DNA of 64,000 bases, from assembly GCF_001982635.1 (NCBI RefSeq), contig NZ_MKFI01000003.1, positions 857,277 to 921,276 on the forward strand, written 5' to 3'. A model generated the notes under the pieces. That model was not told the origin of the DNA. It saw nothing but the letters and a program-made list of their open reading frames with translations, and made no database searches. This DNA is from Bradyrhizobium mercantei. GTDB lineage: Bacteria; Pseudomonadota; Alphaproteobacteria; Rhizobiales; Xanthobacteraceae. The position numbers and the translations under genes are program-made. This document shows positions 54,384 through 63,798 of this stretch, piece by piece; the first letter of the stretch is position 1; each line of letters starts with the position of its first letter.

Positions 54384-55619
54384 ATGACCGTAAAATTTTC
54401 TAGCCTTTGGCTGAGTCTCGCGTTTGCTGGCCTCATCGCGACCAACTCTGCCCATGCTGAAGGGAAGATCAGCAAGATCGGCGTTATTGCGCCGCTCGCT
54501 GGAGGCAGCGCCGCCGACGGCAGCGAAATGGTCGACGGCGCCAAGCTCGCCGTTGACGAAATCAATGCGGCGGGCGGCGTGGCCGGCTACAAGCTTCAGG
54601 TCGTCGTTGGCGACACGCAGAACATGTCAGTGGAGTCGGTCACGAGCGCCGTCCAGCGCCTGACGAATGACCCTGACCTGAATGCCGTCATCACCGGCTA
54701 TGCCGACTATAGCAATTTTGAGATCGAGATGATGGCCGAGCAGGATATGCCTTACCTGCTCTACGCCAGCACCGACTCGACGCGCGCGATCATTGCACCC
54801 CATCCGGACAAGTTCCCGACTGTCTGGTCGTTGAACGCTTCCTATGATGCCTACAAAACGGCAATGATTCCGGTGCTGCACAGCCTGGAAAAGAGCGGCA
54901 AGTTGAAGCTGCAAAACAAGAAGGTGGCTCTAATCTCCACCGACAATCCTTACTCGAAGTCAATCATGAATGGATTGAAAAAGAGCTTCGAAGAAGACGG
55001 TTGGACGGTCACATCTGCTGACCTTCTGCCGACGGGGGAAATCAGCGACTGGCGAACGTTCCTCGTCAAGGTCCGGCAGGACAACCCGGCAGTCGTCATA
55101 AATACCGACCCGAGGGCCGACAACGCAGCAAAGTTTTTGACCCAGTTTCTCGAGCAGCCGACCAACAGCCTGGTGTTTATCCAGTACGCACCGCACATTC
55201 CGGAATTCCTCAAATTGACCGGCGAGAAGGCAACGGGCGTCATCTATAATCTCATCGGCGGAACGCTACCGAAAAACCCGCGCACGGCTGAGATCAATAC
55301 CAAGTTTCACGCCAAATTCGGCTACGAGCCGGGCTCAAGCGGACCGGCGGTCTACGAGGAGGTTATGCTCTACGCCGACGCACTGAAGAAGGTTGGCGAC
55401 CCGAAGAAGCGGCTCGCGATCGGAAAAGCCATCGGTGAAATCAACAAGCTGACAGCGCAGGGTAGGCTTTCGTTCGATCCGAAGACGCATCTTGCCGTCC
55501 AAAGCGACGACGGCTTTCCGATCCAGTTCTACCAGGTTTGGGACGGCAAGCGGGTCCTGTTTTCTCCGCAGCAGCATGCGGACGGCGAATTCCGCATGCC
55601 GCCCTGGATGAAGCAATAA
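54384..55619 (+). CDS. Branched-chain-type ABC transporter substrate-binding protein 1
   Basis: A 411-residue periplasmic binding protein (Leu/Ile/Val-type, PF13458). The start at 54384 has GGAGAGGGG upstream and a signal peptide (MTVKFSSLWLSLAFAGLIAT, cleavage after AHA). Typical segments are IGVIAPLAGG, AAGGVAGYKLQVVVGDTQN and FEEDGWTV. It is a close paralogue of the protein at 57108, with differences in the ligand-pocket stretch LLYASTDSTRAIIAP. Followed by a stable hairpin at 55678. Confidence 0.85.
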   Translation: MTVKFSSLWLSLAFAGLIATNSAHAEGKISKIGVIAPLAGGSAADGSEMVDGAKLAVDEINAAGGVAGYKLQVVVGDTQNMSVESVTSAVQRLTNDPDLNAVITGYADYSNFEIEMMAEQDMPYLLYASTDSTRAIIAPHPDKFPTVWSLNASYDAYKTAMIPVLHSLEKSGKLKLQNKKVALISTDNPYSKSIMNGLKKSFEEDGWTVTSADLLPTGEISDWRTFLVKVRQDNPAVVINTDPRADNAAKFLTQFLEQPTNSLVFIQYAPHIPEFLKLTGEKATGVIYNLIGGTLPKNPRTAEINTKFHAKFGYEPGSSGPAVYEEVMLYADALKKVGDPKKRLAIGKAIGEINKLTAQGRLSFDPKTHLAVQSDDGFPIQFYQVWDGKRVLFSPQQHADGEFRMPPWMKQ

Positions 55620-55677
55620 GCATTGCGGCGGCGCGGCGTTATCGCGTCGCACGCCCAGACACGCTGATCCATGAGAC

Positions 55678-55700
55678 TGGCGGCCGCGCGTTGGCCGCCA
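55678..55700 (+). terminator. Intercistronic hairpin after binding protein 1
   Basis: TGGCGGCC pairs with GGCCGCCA around a 7-base loop. No T-run follows, so it probably stabilises the abundant binding-protein mRNA or attenuates transcription rather than stopping it. Confidence 0.5.
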
Positions 55701-55742
55701 TGGGCGAAGCAATATCTGTGCTGACATAGGGAGGGGTTCCAA

Positions 55743-57059
55743 ATGGGAAATATAGACGCTGCAGTGAAGGCCGCCTGGAACGCGATCGATCGCGAGCGGA
55801 GTTACACGACTGAGCTCACCCAAAGGCTTGTCCGAATACCATCGGTCAATCCGAAGTTCGTCAATGATCCAGGCCAGAACCGCGAGAGCGCCGTCCAAGA
55901 CCTGGTTGAATCAGAACTCACGTCGCTTGGTATGTCGATCGACCGGTGGGACGTCTTTCCGGACCGGCCTAACGTCATCGGTCAACTCGCCGGCTTGGAA
56001 GAGCGTAGCCTGTTGTTGTGCGGCCATATCGATGTGGTGCCGGTCGGCGAGGCCGGCACCTGGTCGGTCGACCCTTTCGGGGGCGAGATCAAGGATGGTA
56101 AGCTTTACGGGCGTGGTGCCATCGACATGAAGAGCGGCGTCGCAGCCGCCATTGCTGCCATCCGGGGCATCAGGGCGGCAGGTATCGAACTTGAGGGACG
56201 TGTTGCCCTCCATTCGGTGGTCGATGAAGAAGCTGGCGGCTTTGGTGCGATAGACGCCGTCAAGCGCGGCTATCTCGCCAAGGCGGCGATCATCACCGAA
56301 CTAACGATGGGTGATATCCAGGTCTGCGAAGGCGGCCTGGAATGGATACGCATCACCATCACCGGTCGGCAAGGCCATTCGGCGTGGCGCTACAACGAGA
56401 TTTGGCCGCAGCGTGATGCACCTGATCGGCTGCGGCCAGCCGTGAATGCGATCGATATTGCAACCCGTTTTCTGGAAGCGCTCAGGAACTTCGAATATTC
56501 GAGGTGCCGCATGCGTCAACACCCGCTGCTGCCGCCCGGTATGAATACGATCAATGTCGGGGCAATGCGCGCTGGCGCGGGGCTTGGGCCAGACGGATTG
56601 CCGCTCATCATGACCAATCCCGCCATCATTCCGGATGTGGCGGTTATCGACCTCGACTACAAATTCCTGCCCCACCAGACCAAGCAAGAGATCCGGTCTG
56701 AGTTCGAAGCGTTCGTCCACCACTTCTGCCAGCAGGATCTTTGGTTGCAGAAGAATCCGATCAAGGTGCAATGGGAGCTCGGTGGCCTGCATTTTCCGCC
56801 TATGGATACCGCGCCAGATCATCCGCTTGTGCAGTCGCTTTTGCAGCGTCGAACCCAGTTGGGCGGCAAGCCCAAGATCTCTGGAATGATTGCCGTCGTC
56901 GACGCGGCGCACTACGCCGGCGCGGGAGTTGATGCCGTGATCTGCGGCGCAACCGGGGATGGTTTCCACGGCGCCGACGAGTATGTGGATATCGCCTCGT
57001 TGGAGGAAACAACAAAAACCTTGGCCGCCGGAATCATCGATTGGTGCGGAATCAAATGA
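55743..57059 (+). CDS. M20-family deacylase (ArgE/DapE-like)
   Basis: A 438-residue zinc hydrolase. Ligands and catalytic residues are in place: His95 and Asp97 in CGHIDVVP, Asp128 in GRGAIDMKSG, Glu162/Glu163 in VVDEEAGGF, and His409 in GDGFHGADEY. These enzymes cut acyl groups from N-acyl amino acids such as acetylornithine or N-carbamoyl amino acids. It lies between the two binding-protein genes, so the imported compound is probably N-acylated or N-carbamoylated. Ribosome site GGAGG precedes the ATG. Confidence 0.88.
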   Translation: MGNIDAAVKAAWNAIDRERSYTTELTQRLVRIPSVNPKFVNDPGQNRESAVQDLVESELTSLGMSIDRWDVFPDRPNVIGQLAGLEERSLLLCGHIDVVPVGEAGTWSVDPFGGEIKDGKLYGRGAIDMKSGVAAAIAAIRGIRAAGIELEGRVALHSVVDEEAGGFGAIDAVKRGYLAKAAIITELTMGDIQVCEGGLEWIRITITGRQGHSAWRYNEIWPQRDAPDRLRPAVNAIDIATRFLEALRNFEYSRCRMRQHPLLPPGMNTINVGAMRAGAGLGPDGLPLIMTNPAIIPDVAVIDLDYKFLPHQTKQEIRSEFEAFVHHFCQQDLWLQKNPIKVQWELGGLHFPPMDTAPDHPLVQSLLQRRTQLGGKPKISGMIAVVDAAHYAGAGVDAVICGATGDGFHGADEYVDIASLEETTKTLAAGIIDWCGIK

Positions 57060-57107
57060 TTGCTCGCAAAATGAGTAAACAAGCGCAGTGAAAGAGGGAC
57101 TGCTACA

Positions 57108-58343
57108 ATGAAGCTTTATAGTCTTTTGACCTGTCTGGTTGTTGCTGCGCTCGCCGCGTCAGCGCCTGCCCATTCTGCTGGTAGAATTGCCAAGATCGGT
57201 ATCCTCGCGCCGCTGACCGGAAACTCGGCTGCGGATGGAAACGAAATGATCGACGGCGCCAAGCTCGCCGTTGACGAAATCAATGCAGCCGGCGGGGTGG
57301 CTGGCTACAAGCTGCAGGTGGTCGTAGGTGACACCCAGAACCAGTCCGCCGATGCGGTGACCAGCGCGATCGAACGTCTGGCGGGTGACCATGACCTGAA
57401 CGCCATCCTCACCGGCTACGCCAGCGGCAGCAATTTTGAAATCGAGACCATGGCCGAGCAGGATATGCCGTACCTGATCTGGGCGAATTCGGCTCAGACG
57501 CGGGACATCATCGCGCCCCATCCGGACAAGTTCCCGACTGTCTGGTCAATGGCCCCGTCCCTGGATGAGTACAATACGGCCATGGTCCCGGTAGTTAAGC
57601 GCCTACTTGCAGATGGCAAGCTCAGGCTGCGGAATACGAAGGTCGCCCTGATCTCTTCGGACAATCCCTATTCGAAGACCATCATGAACGGGCTCAAGAA
57701 GAGCTTCGAGGGCGCGGGCTGGACCGTGACCTCGGCAGACCTTCTGCCGTTCGGTGAGATCGACAACTGGCGGACATTCATGGCCAAGGTTCGCCAGGAT
57801 AATCCAGCCGTCATCATCAATACCGACTATCAGCCGGGCAACGCCGGGAAATTCCTGACCCAGTTTCTCGAGCAGCCGACGGACAGCCTGGTCTTCATCC
57901 AGTATGCGCCTTCGGTCCCCGAATTCTTGAAGTTGACGGGCAAGCAGGCCACGGGCGTCGTCTATAACCTGCTGGGCGGCACGCTCAACACACCTGCGAA
58001 CCCGCGGGCTGCCGAGGTGATCAAGAAATATCAGGACAAATACGGCCACGAACCAGGCACGTACGGGCCGGCGCTCTACGAGGAGGTCATGGTCTATGCC
58101 GATGCCCTGGCGAAGGTTGGGGATCCGACCAAGCGGCTCGCTATCGGCAAGGCTATTGGCGAGAGCCGGAAGCAGATCGTAAGTGGCAAGCTCTCCTTTG
58201 ACGCGAAAACGCATCTCGCCAACCAAGGTGACGACTCAATTCCCATCCAGTTCTTCCAGATCTGGGACGGCAAGCGGGTTCTGTTTTACCCGAAGCAGTA
58301 TGCGGACGGAGAGTTCCGCATGCCTCCGTGGATGCAGCAATAG
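57108..58343 (+). CDS. Branched-chain-type ABC transporter substrate-binding protein 2
   Basis: A 411-residue paralogue of the protein at 54384 (same length; roughly 70% identical by eye). Signal peptide MKLYSLLTCLVVAALAASAP, then IGILAPLTGNSAADGNEM. The pocket stretch reads LIWANSAQTRDIIAP, unlike its paralogue, so the ligand preference may differ. It is followed by a hairpin and then the transporter ATPase genes. Confidence 0.87.
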   Translation: MKLYSLLTCLVVAALAASAPAHSAGRIAKIGILAPLTGNSAADGNEMIDGAKLAVDEINAAGGVAGYKLQVVVGDTQNQSADAVTSAIERLAGDHDLNAILTGYASGSNFEIETMAEQDMPYLIWANSAQTRDIIAPHPDKFPTVWSMAPSLDEYNTAMVPVVKRLLADGKLRLRNTKVALISSDNPYSKTIMNGLKKSFEGAGWTVTSADLLPFGEIDNWRTFMAKVRQDNPAVIINTDYQPGNAGKFLTQFLEQPTDSLVFIQYAPSVPEFLKLTGKQATGVVYNLLGGTLNTPANPRAAEVIKKYQDKYGHEPGTYGPALYEEVMVYADALAKVGDPTKRLAIGKAIGESRKQIVSGKLSFDAKTHLANQGDDSIPIQFFQIWDGKRVLFYPKQYADGEFRMPPWMQQ

Positions 58344-58354
58344 CGCTTCGGCGT

Positions 58355-58383
58355 GCGGCCACGCGGCAATGGCACGTGGCCGC
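58355..58383 (+). terminator. Intercistronic hairpin after binding protein 2
   Basis: GCGGCCACG pairs with CGTGGCCGC around an 11-base loop between the binding-protein gene and the first ATPase gene. Lacking a T-run, it likely sets a high binding-protein to transporter ratio, as in other binding-protein operons. Confidence 0.55.
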
Positions 58384-58413
58384 TTCTTCCACTGCGAGCC
58401 GGAAGATGAAACG

Positions 58414-59169
58414 ATGGTAGAACCAAATGACGATAAGCCGCTGCTCGAGATGCGCCAGGTAACCCGGCGCTTCGGTGCACTGCTCGCGCTTGATAATGTG
58501 TCGTTCTCGGTTCGAAAGAGCGAGATCTTCGGCATCGCAGGTCCGAACGGTAGCGGCAAGAGCACGCTCTTCAATGTCATCACCGGGATTCCATTTCCGC
58601 CGAGCGAGGGTGAGATACTGCTTGCTGGCAAGCCGATCCATCGGCTGCCCCCGCATCAGATCAGCCGGGCGGGTATCCTTCGAACATTCCAAAAGGACGC
58701 GGAGTTTGCGACGCTGAGCGCGCGCGAGAACGTTTATGCAAGCGCCGTCTATTGCGGGAGGATGACATCGACTGAGGCGAAAGAAGCCGCTGATCAGGCG
58801 CTCGATGACGTGTCACTCAAGGCTGAACGCCGGGCGAAAGCCGCCTCAGACCTTTCCGTCTTTGAGCGCAAGCAGTTGATGATAGCTTCCGCAATTGCAG
58901 GCCGGCCCAAGGTGCTTCTCCTCGATGAGCCTGCCGCCGGCCTCACCAAGCCGGAAGTAACCGGGCTCTCCGACCTCATATTTACCGTGCACCGACGCGG
59001 CATCACTGTCGTGCTCATCGAACACGTCCTGCCGCTTCTCTTGAACGTGTCCGAACGTCTGATGATTCTCAATCACGGTGCCATCATCGCCTCAGGAAGT
59101 CCGGCCGAGGTGGTGCGTAACCCGGAGGTCGTGGAAGCCTATCTCGGCAAACGGGAGGCCAGGCTTTGA
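58414..59169 (+). CDS. livG: ABC transporter ATPase, LivG-type
   Basis: A 251-residue protein from ATG at 58414 (MVEPNDDKPLLEM). Walker A GPNGSGKST, Walker B VLLLDEPAAGL and His in IEHV. The signature is unusual: LSVFERKQL instead of LSGGQ/LSYGQ. With LivF it powers uptake of the ligand delivered by the two binding proteins. Stop overlaps the livF start. Confidence 0.85.
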   Translation: MVEPNDDKPLLEMRQVTRRFGALLALDNVSFSVRKSEIFGIAGPNGSGKSTLFNVITGIPFPPSEGEILLAGKPIHRLPPHQISRAGILRTFQKDAEFATLSARENVYASAVYCGRMTSTEAKEAADQALDDVSLKAERRAKAASDLSVFERKQLMIASAIAGRPKVLLLDEPAAGLTKPEVTGLSDLIFTVHRRGITVVLIEHVLPLLLNVSERLMILNHGAIIASGSPAEVVRNPEVVEAYLGKREARL

Positions 59170-59897
59170 GCAACAATACGAACGCCCTTGAAATCGCTGG
59201 CTTGCGCGCCGGTTACGATGCTTCCGATGTGCTGCTCGGCATGAGCTTTCACGTCGGACCGACGGAGCGCGTCGGCCTCTTTGGACCCAACGGGCACGGC
59301 AAGACGACGCTTCTCAACACGATTTCGCGGGTGATCCGCCCGCGAGCGGGAGATGTCCGCTTCATGGGCGAGACGATCGATCAGCTCGCGCCCCAGAAGA
59401 TCGTGGCACGCGGCTTGATTCACGTGCCCCAGGCCAATCGCCTCTTTCCAGACATGCAGATCATGGAGACGCTCGAACTTGCGGCGTTCACGCCGCGCGC
59501 GCGGAACGAGCTGAAGACAAACCTCGATTATGTGCTCAACCTGTTTCCTCGGCTTGCCGAGCGCCGTCGGCAGCAATGCAAGACGCTGTCAGGCGGCGAG
59601 CGTCAGATGCTGTCAATCGGCGCGGGACTCATGTGCGCGCCTCGCATGCTGATGCTGGATGAGCCAACGCTTGGGCTGTCTCCGAAGCTCAAGGACGAGC
59701 TTGCTGAGGCAATCTCGGAAATCTCGTCGCGCGGCATTCCACTTCTTCTCGTCGAGCAGGATATCGCATTCATCCTGTCCTTGGTCGACCGCATGTACCT
59801 TGTCGATCACGGCGAGATCCGCCGGGAGATCAACCGGAGCGGAGAACTCGATCATCAGGAAATCATGGACATGTATTTCGGGTCGGAGGGCGCATGA
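59166..59897 (+). CDS. livF: ABC transporter ATPase, LivF-type
   Basis: A 243-residue ATPase from a TTG overlapping the livG stop. Walker A GPNGHGKTT, signature LSGGERQML, Walker B MLMLDEPTLGL. It partners the LivG-type ATPase. Overlaps the permease gene by four bases. Confidence 0.85.
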   Translation: MSNNTNALEIAGLRAGYDASDVLLGMSFHVGPTERVGLFGPNGHGKTTLLNTISRVIRPRAGDVRFMGETIDQLAPQKIVARGLIHVPQANRLFPDMQIMETLELAAFTPRARNELKTNLDYVLNLFPRLAERRRQQCKTLSGGERQMLSIGAGLMCAPRMLMLDEPTLGLSPKLKDELAEAISEISSRGIPLLLVEQDIAFILSLVDRMYLVDHGEIRREINRSGELDHQEIMDMYFGSEGA

Positions 59898-60778
59898 TCA
59901 CGAGTGACATCCTTAGCGCCATTCTCGTCAGCGGCATCGTGCTCGGCTCAGGCTATGCGTTGATGGCGAGCGGACTTTCCCTGGTATGGACGACACTTGG
60001 CATCTTCAATTTCGCTCACGGGGTGCTGATGACGCTCGGCGCCTATATCGCATGGACCGTGTCGGACGCGGCCGGGCTCAATTTCGGGCTGGGTCTGGCA
60101 ATCGCCGTTTCAGCGGCGATCATGATCGGAGTGGGCATTCTGATCGAGCGGGTCATTGTTCGGCCGTTCTACGACCATCGCGATATCCTGCTCGTCACCG
60201 TCATGACGACCCTTGCCGCCATGATATTCATGCAGAAGGGGATCCAGCTGATCTGGGGGGCAAGGCTCAAGCAATTGGCTCCGATCGCGACGGGCAACGT
60301 TCAAATCTGGCAAACGACGATTTCCGCCCAGGAGGCGCTCATCATTGTCGTGGCGCCCTTGTTGCTTGGTGCGCTTTGGCTTTTCCTCGACCGTTCGCGG
60401 ACAGGACGCGGAATACGGGCTGTTGGCCAAAACCCGGATGCCGCCAGGCTGATCGGCATCGACGTCTCCAGGCTTTTTATCATTACGTTCGCTCTCTCGG
60501 CTGTCCTTGCCGGGCTCACAGGCGTTCTGCTCGGCTCGATTCGCCTGCTCACTCCGGAATTCGGCTCGGAGCCGCTCGTCAAGGCATTGATCATCGTGAT
60601 CTTCGGCGGGCTGGGCTCATTGGGAGGCACGGTTGTCGCTGCCTATCTGATGGGCCTCCTTGAGGCGGCCCTCGTGTTTTTCGTAGGCATCTACTGGGCA
60701 CCCTCGATGATCTTTCTCCTGCTCATCCTTGTGCTGCTCATCCGGCCCCAGGGGCTCCTCGGAAAGGTGGTGCGTTGA
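59894..60778 (+). CDS. livH: Branched-chain-type ABC permease, LivH-type
   Basis: A 294-residue inner-membrane permease with about eight helices. Family marks: GLSLVWTTLGIFNFAHGVLM near the start and FGGLGSLGGTVVAAYLMGL near the end. ATGA overlap with livF. Confidence 0.87.
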   Translation: MITSDILSAILVSGIVLGSGYALMASGLSLVWTTLGIFNFAHGVLMTLGAYIAWTVSDAAGLNFGLGLAIAVSAAIMIGVGILIERVIVRPFYDHRDILLVTVMTTLAAMIFMQKGIQLIWGARLKQLAPIATGNVQIWQTTISAQEALIIVVAPLLLGALWLFLDRSRTGRGIRAVGQNPDAARLIGIDVSRLFIITFALSAVLAGLTGVLLGSIRLLTPEFGSEPLVKALIIVIFGGLGSLGGTVVAAYLMGLLEAALVFFVGIYWAPSMIFLLLILVLLIRPQGLLGKVVR

Positions 60779-61860
60779 TGATGGCCCTCCACGGCGGCAA
60801 GCTCCGCAGCAGCAAGGTATGGCTGATCGGCGTCCTGCTAATCGCTGGGCTCCTTGTGCCGATCTTCGTCCAGGACAGCTATCTGCGGCATCTTTTCATC
60901 ATCTCCTTTGTCTACGGGATTGTCGCAGCGAGCTGGGACCTCAGTCTTGGCTATGCCGGCATCTTCAATTTTGCCCATGTCGCCTTTTTTGGCGTGGGTG
61001 TTTATGCGACAGGACTGACCGCAAAGCTTCTCGGGATTGATCCGTGGGCTGCGATGCTCATCGGCGGGGTCGCCGCTTCTGCTGCTGCTGCCATCGTCGC
61101 TCTGCCGGTCGTACGCCTTCAGGGCGTCTATGTGGTGCTGGTCACGTTTGCTTTCAGCCAGCTCGTGATGCAACTTGTGATCAATCAATCAAATCTCACC
61201 GGCGGAACGCAAGGCATGGTGCGCGTGCCGACGATATGGCTGCCGGGCTACAATTTCCTGCGCGACTACAAGCTCGGCTACTACTATGTCGCCTTTGGGC
61301 TGCTTGTCACCACGACCGTTTGTCTGCGCTGGCTGGTTCGTTCCGATTTCGGTCTCTCGATCAAAGCTCTGCGCGACAACGAGGATTACGCCGTCTCGCG
61401 CGGCATTCCGATTGCGTTGCAACGCCTGAAGGCGCTGGTGGCAAGTGCGTTCTTCACGGGGATTGCGGGCGGTTTCTACGTCATCTATCTGCGCGTTGCC
61501 TCGCCGGAGGTCTTCGACTTCTCGACCGTGTCGCTCATCTTGAGCATGGTGCTTGTCGGGGGCACGTCAAGCATCTATGGGCCGCTGTTTGCTGCGCTCT
61601 TCCTGACCTTCATCTCGGAAGGGCTTGCAAGCATTAACAACTTCGCCGAAGGCCGCTTCATGCTGGTTGCACTGGCGATGATCGTCGTTCTCCTGTTCTT
61701 TCCAAAGGGGCTGGCCTCCGCACTGCCCGCAATCCTTGCAAGGAATGCGAACCAAAAGCGATCGCGACAGTCCGGGACGGCTTTGGCAGATCGGGCGCTG
61801 ATGACTTCGTCCGACAAGGAGAACGAGGCTGAAGCTGCCAGTCACTCTGGGGTCCGTTGA
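60778..61860 (+). CDS. livM: Branched-chain-type ABC permease, LivM-type
   Basis: A 360-residue permease; ATG at 60778 overlaps the livH stop. Family marks: SLGYAGIFNFAHVAFFGVGV and SMVLVGGTSSIYGPL. A charged tail of about 40 residues follows the last helix. Completes the LivGFHM core. Confidence 0.87.
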   Translation: MMALHGGKLRSSKVWLIGVLLIAGLLVPIFVQDSYLRHLFIISFVYGIVAASWDLSLGYAGIFNFAHVAFFGVGVYATGLTAKLLGIDPWAAMLIGGVAASAAAAIVALPVVRLQGVYVVLVTFAFSQLVMQLVINQSNLTGGTQGMVRVPTIWLPGYNFLRDYKLGYYYVAFGLLVTTTVCLRWLVRSDFGLSIKALRDNEDYAVSRGIPIALQRLKALVASAFFTGIAGGFYVIYLRVASPEVFDFSTVSLILSMVLVGGTSSIYGPLFAALFLTFISEGLASINNFAEGRFMLVALAMIVVLLFFPKGLASALPAILARNANQKRSRQSGTALADRALMTSSDKENEAEAASHSGVR

Positions 61861-62129
61861 ACGACTGCAGTCGCATTCGGTGCAGAGCAAGGGTGGGATT
61901 GAAGCCTCGGGTCAGGCGATATGAATCGCGTGGTTGTCCGGGCATCGATCGAGGCAGGTTGAGGAGAATTGGCTGGGTCGTTGTCCTGATGATCTCGTGC
62001 GGCATGACGACGGTGCGGCGATCCGCAGTGCAGACTTTCGCAAGCCGTCATCAACATGCGGTTTCGCACGCCAGTCGTAAGGGCCAAAATGAGCGGCCAG
62101 TGCCCAGTATCTCAGCTCAGGAACGAGAC

Positions 62130-63437
62130 ATGACCCGGTTGTATGAACGTGAAGCCCAATCGATTTCAAAACTGGCTCATTTGCGCTTCTATCCGTTGGC
62201 CGTGAAGGGGGGCGCCCGGGCGACACTGATTGCAGATGACAGCAGACAGCTTCTGGATTTTGCGGCCTCCTGGGGCGCTGCGAGCCTGGGTCATTCCGAT
62301 CCTCGTATCAGGGCAGCAGTTGACCGCGCTCTGTCCGACCAGGCCGGAGCAAGCTATCTTTCGAGCGCCAATCTGCCGACAGTGCAGTTGGCCGAAGAGC
62401 TCCTCTCGCTCGTGCCCCCTCGCGCAGCGGGCAGGATCTGGTTTGGCCATTCCGGTTCGGACGCCAATGAGACCGTCGCACGCATTGTCGTTGCAGCGAC
62501 AGGCCGGCCGCGGATCATCTCCTTCGCAGGCGCCTACCACGGTGGCACCACCGGCTCTGCCGCAGTCTCCGGTCACCCGTCGCAAGCTCTACCGAAGGCG
62601 TCTGGCTTGACGCTTGTGCCCTATCCCAACAGCTATGCCGACGGGGAAGAAGCTGCGGAAAAAGCGCTCGCTCACCTCGATCGGCTTTTTGCAGGCGCTG
62701 TCCCTCCGCAAGAGGTAGCCGCTTTCTTCATCGAGCCAATCCAGTCCGACGGCGGAATGCTGGTTCCTCCAGCCGACTTCTTTGCAGAAGTTGAGCGGCG
62801 ATGCCGCAAGCACGGAATCCTCCTCGTCAGCGACGAAGTCAAGGTCGGATTGGGCAGAACCGGGCGACTGCATGCCTTTGCGCATCATGGAATCGAACCC
62901 GACATCGTGGTGTTCGGGAAGGGGCTTGGCGGCGGATTGCCGATCTCGGCAGTCGCAGGACCAGAAGCCATCATGAATTTTGCGCCAGCATTCTCGTTTC
63001 AGACATTACATGGCAATCCGGTTTGCGCCGCCGCAGCGTTGGCTGTGCTTGAGGCCATCAAAACCGATCGTTTGGCGGAAAATGCTGCCAAGGTGGGGGC
63101 CCATTTGCTCACCCGTCTCCAGGCGTTGAAACAGAGGCATGCGCTGATTGGCGACGTCCGCGGCCAGGGCCTGGCGATCGGAATAGAGTTGGTCACCGAC
63201 CGGGCCACAAGGGCGCCGGCAAAACGGCAGACCGCAATGACCGTTTATCGCGCCTTCGAATATGGATTGGTGATGTTCTATGTTGGCGTCAACTCGAATG
63301 TACTCGAACTCACTCCACCGTTGACGTTGACGCAGGAGGAAGCCGACCGCGGCGTCGAGATGCTCGATCTGGCTCTTACAGACGTCGAGGCGGGCAAAGT
63401 GGACCCGTCGCTCGCGGGAGCCTTCTCCGGCTGGTAA
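62130..63437 (+). CDS. Class III aminotransferase (PLP-dependent)
   Basis: A 435-residue enzyme; start at 62130 (MTRLYEREAQSISKLAHLRF) with AGGA upstream, rather than the long frame from 61857. PLP-binding Asp235 in SDEVKVG and Lys264 in VFGKGLGGGLP, GSDANET and AYHGGTTG for phosphate. It transfers an omega- or alpha-amino group, like GABA or 4-aminobutyrate aminotransferases. Last recognised step of the cluster: it would remove the amino group freed by the deacylase. Confidence 0.87.
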   Translation: MTRLYEREAQSISKLAHLRFYPLAVKGGARATLIADDSRQLLDFAASWGAASLGHSDPRIRAAVDRALSDQAGASYLSSANLPTVQLAEELLSLVPPRAAGRIWFGHSGSDANETVARIVVAATGRPRIISFAGAYHGGTTGSAAVSGHPSQALPKASGLTLVPYPNSYADGEEAAEKALAHLDRLFAGAVPPQEVAAFFIEPIQSDGGMLVPPADFFAEVERRCRKHGILLVSDEVKVGLGRTGRLHAFAHHGIEPDIVVFGKGLGGGLPISAVAGPEAIMNFAPAFSFQTLHGNPVCAAAALAVLEAIKTDRLAENAAKVGAHLLTRLQALKQRHALIGDVRGQGLAIGIELVTDRATRAPAKRQTAMTVYRAFEYGLVMFYVGVNSNVLELTPPLTLTQEEADRGVEMLDLALTDVEAGKVDPSLAGAFSGW

Positions 63438-63798
63438 CCGAAAGCCTCGGATCCGATCTATATCACCCAGGCGGTGGTATCTCAGTTTGAACTTTGGAGC
63501 CGGCTGGATTATCGCGAGCTGGTGCGCATGAACTGGATTAGGTCACCAGGATCTACGCGTTCTGGGGTGTTTGGTCGAATCTAAGTTGGCTCGATGGTAT
63601 CGAGTATGTCTTGGTGGGGCGCCGTGTCGCTCGTCTTGCATTATCGGCGGCATGGGATCATCGCAGCCCTCGGTGGGCGCGCTACTTCTCGAATAGGGCC
63701 ATCACAAATGACCTGACGTCATTGTCGGCGCTGTCGCTGCGTGGGCCGGAGAGGTCATCATTTCTGCAATCGTCGATGGGACAGACAGGTGATAACGC
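63438..63798. other. Short stretch between convergent genes
   Basis: About 360 bases; no gene or clear terminator recognised. Confidence 0.4.
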
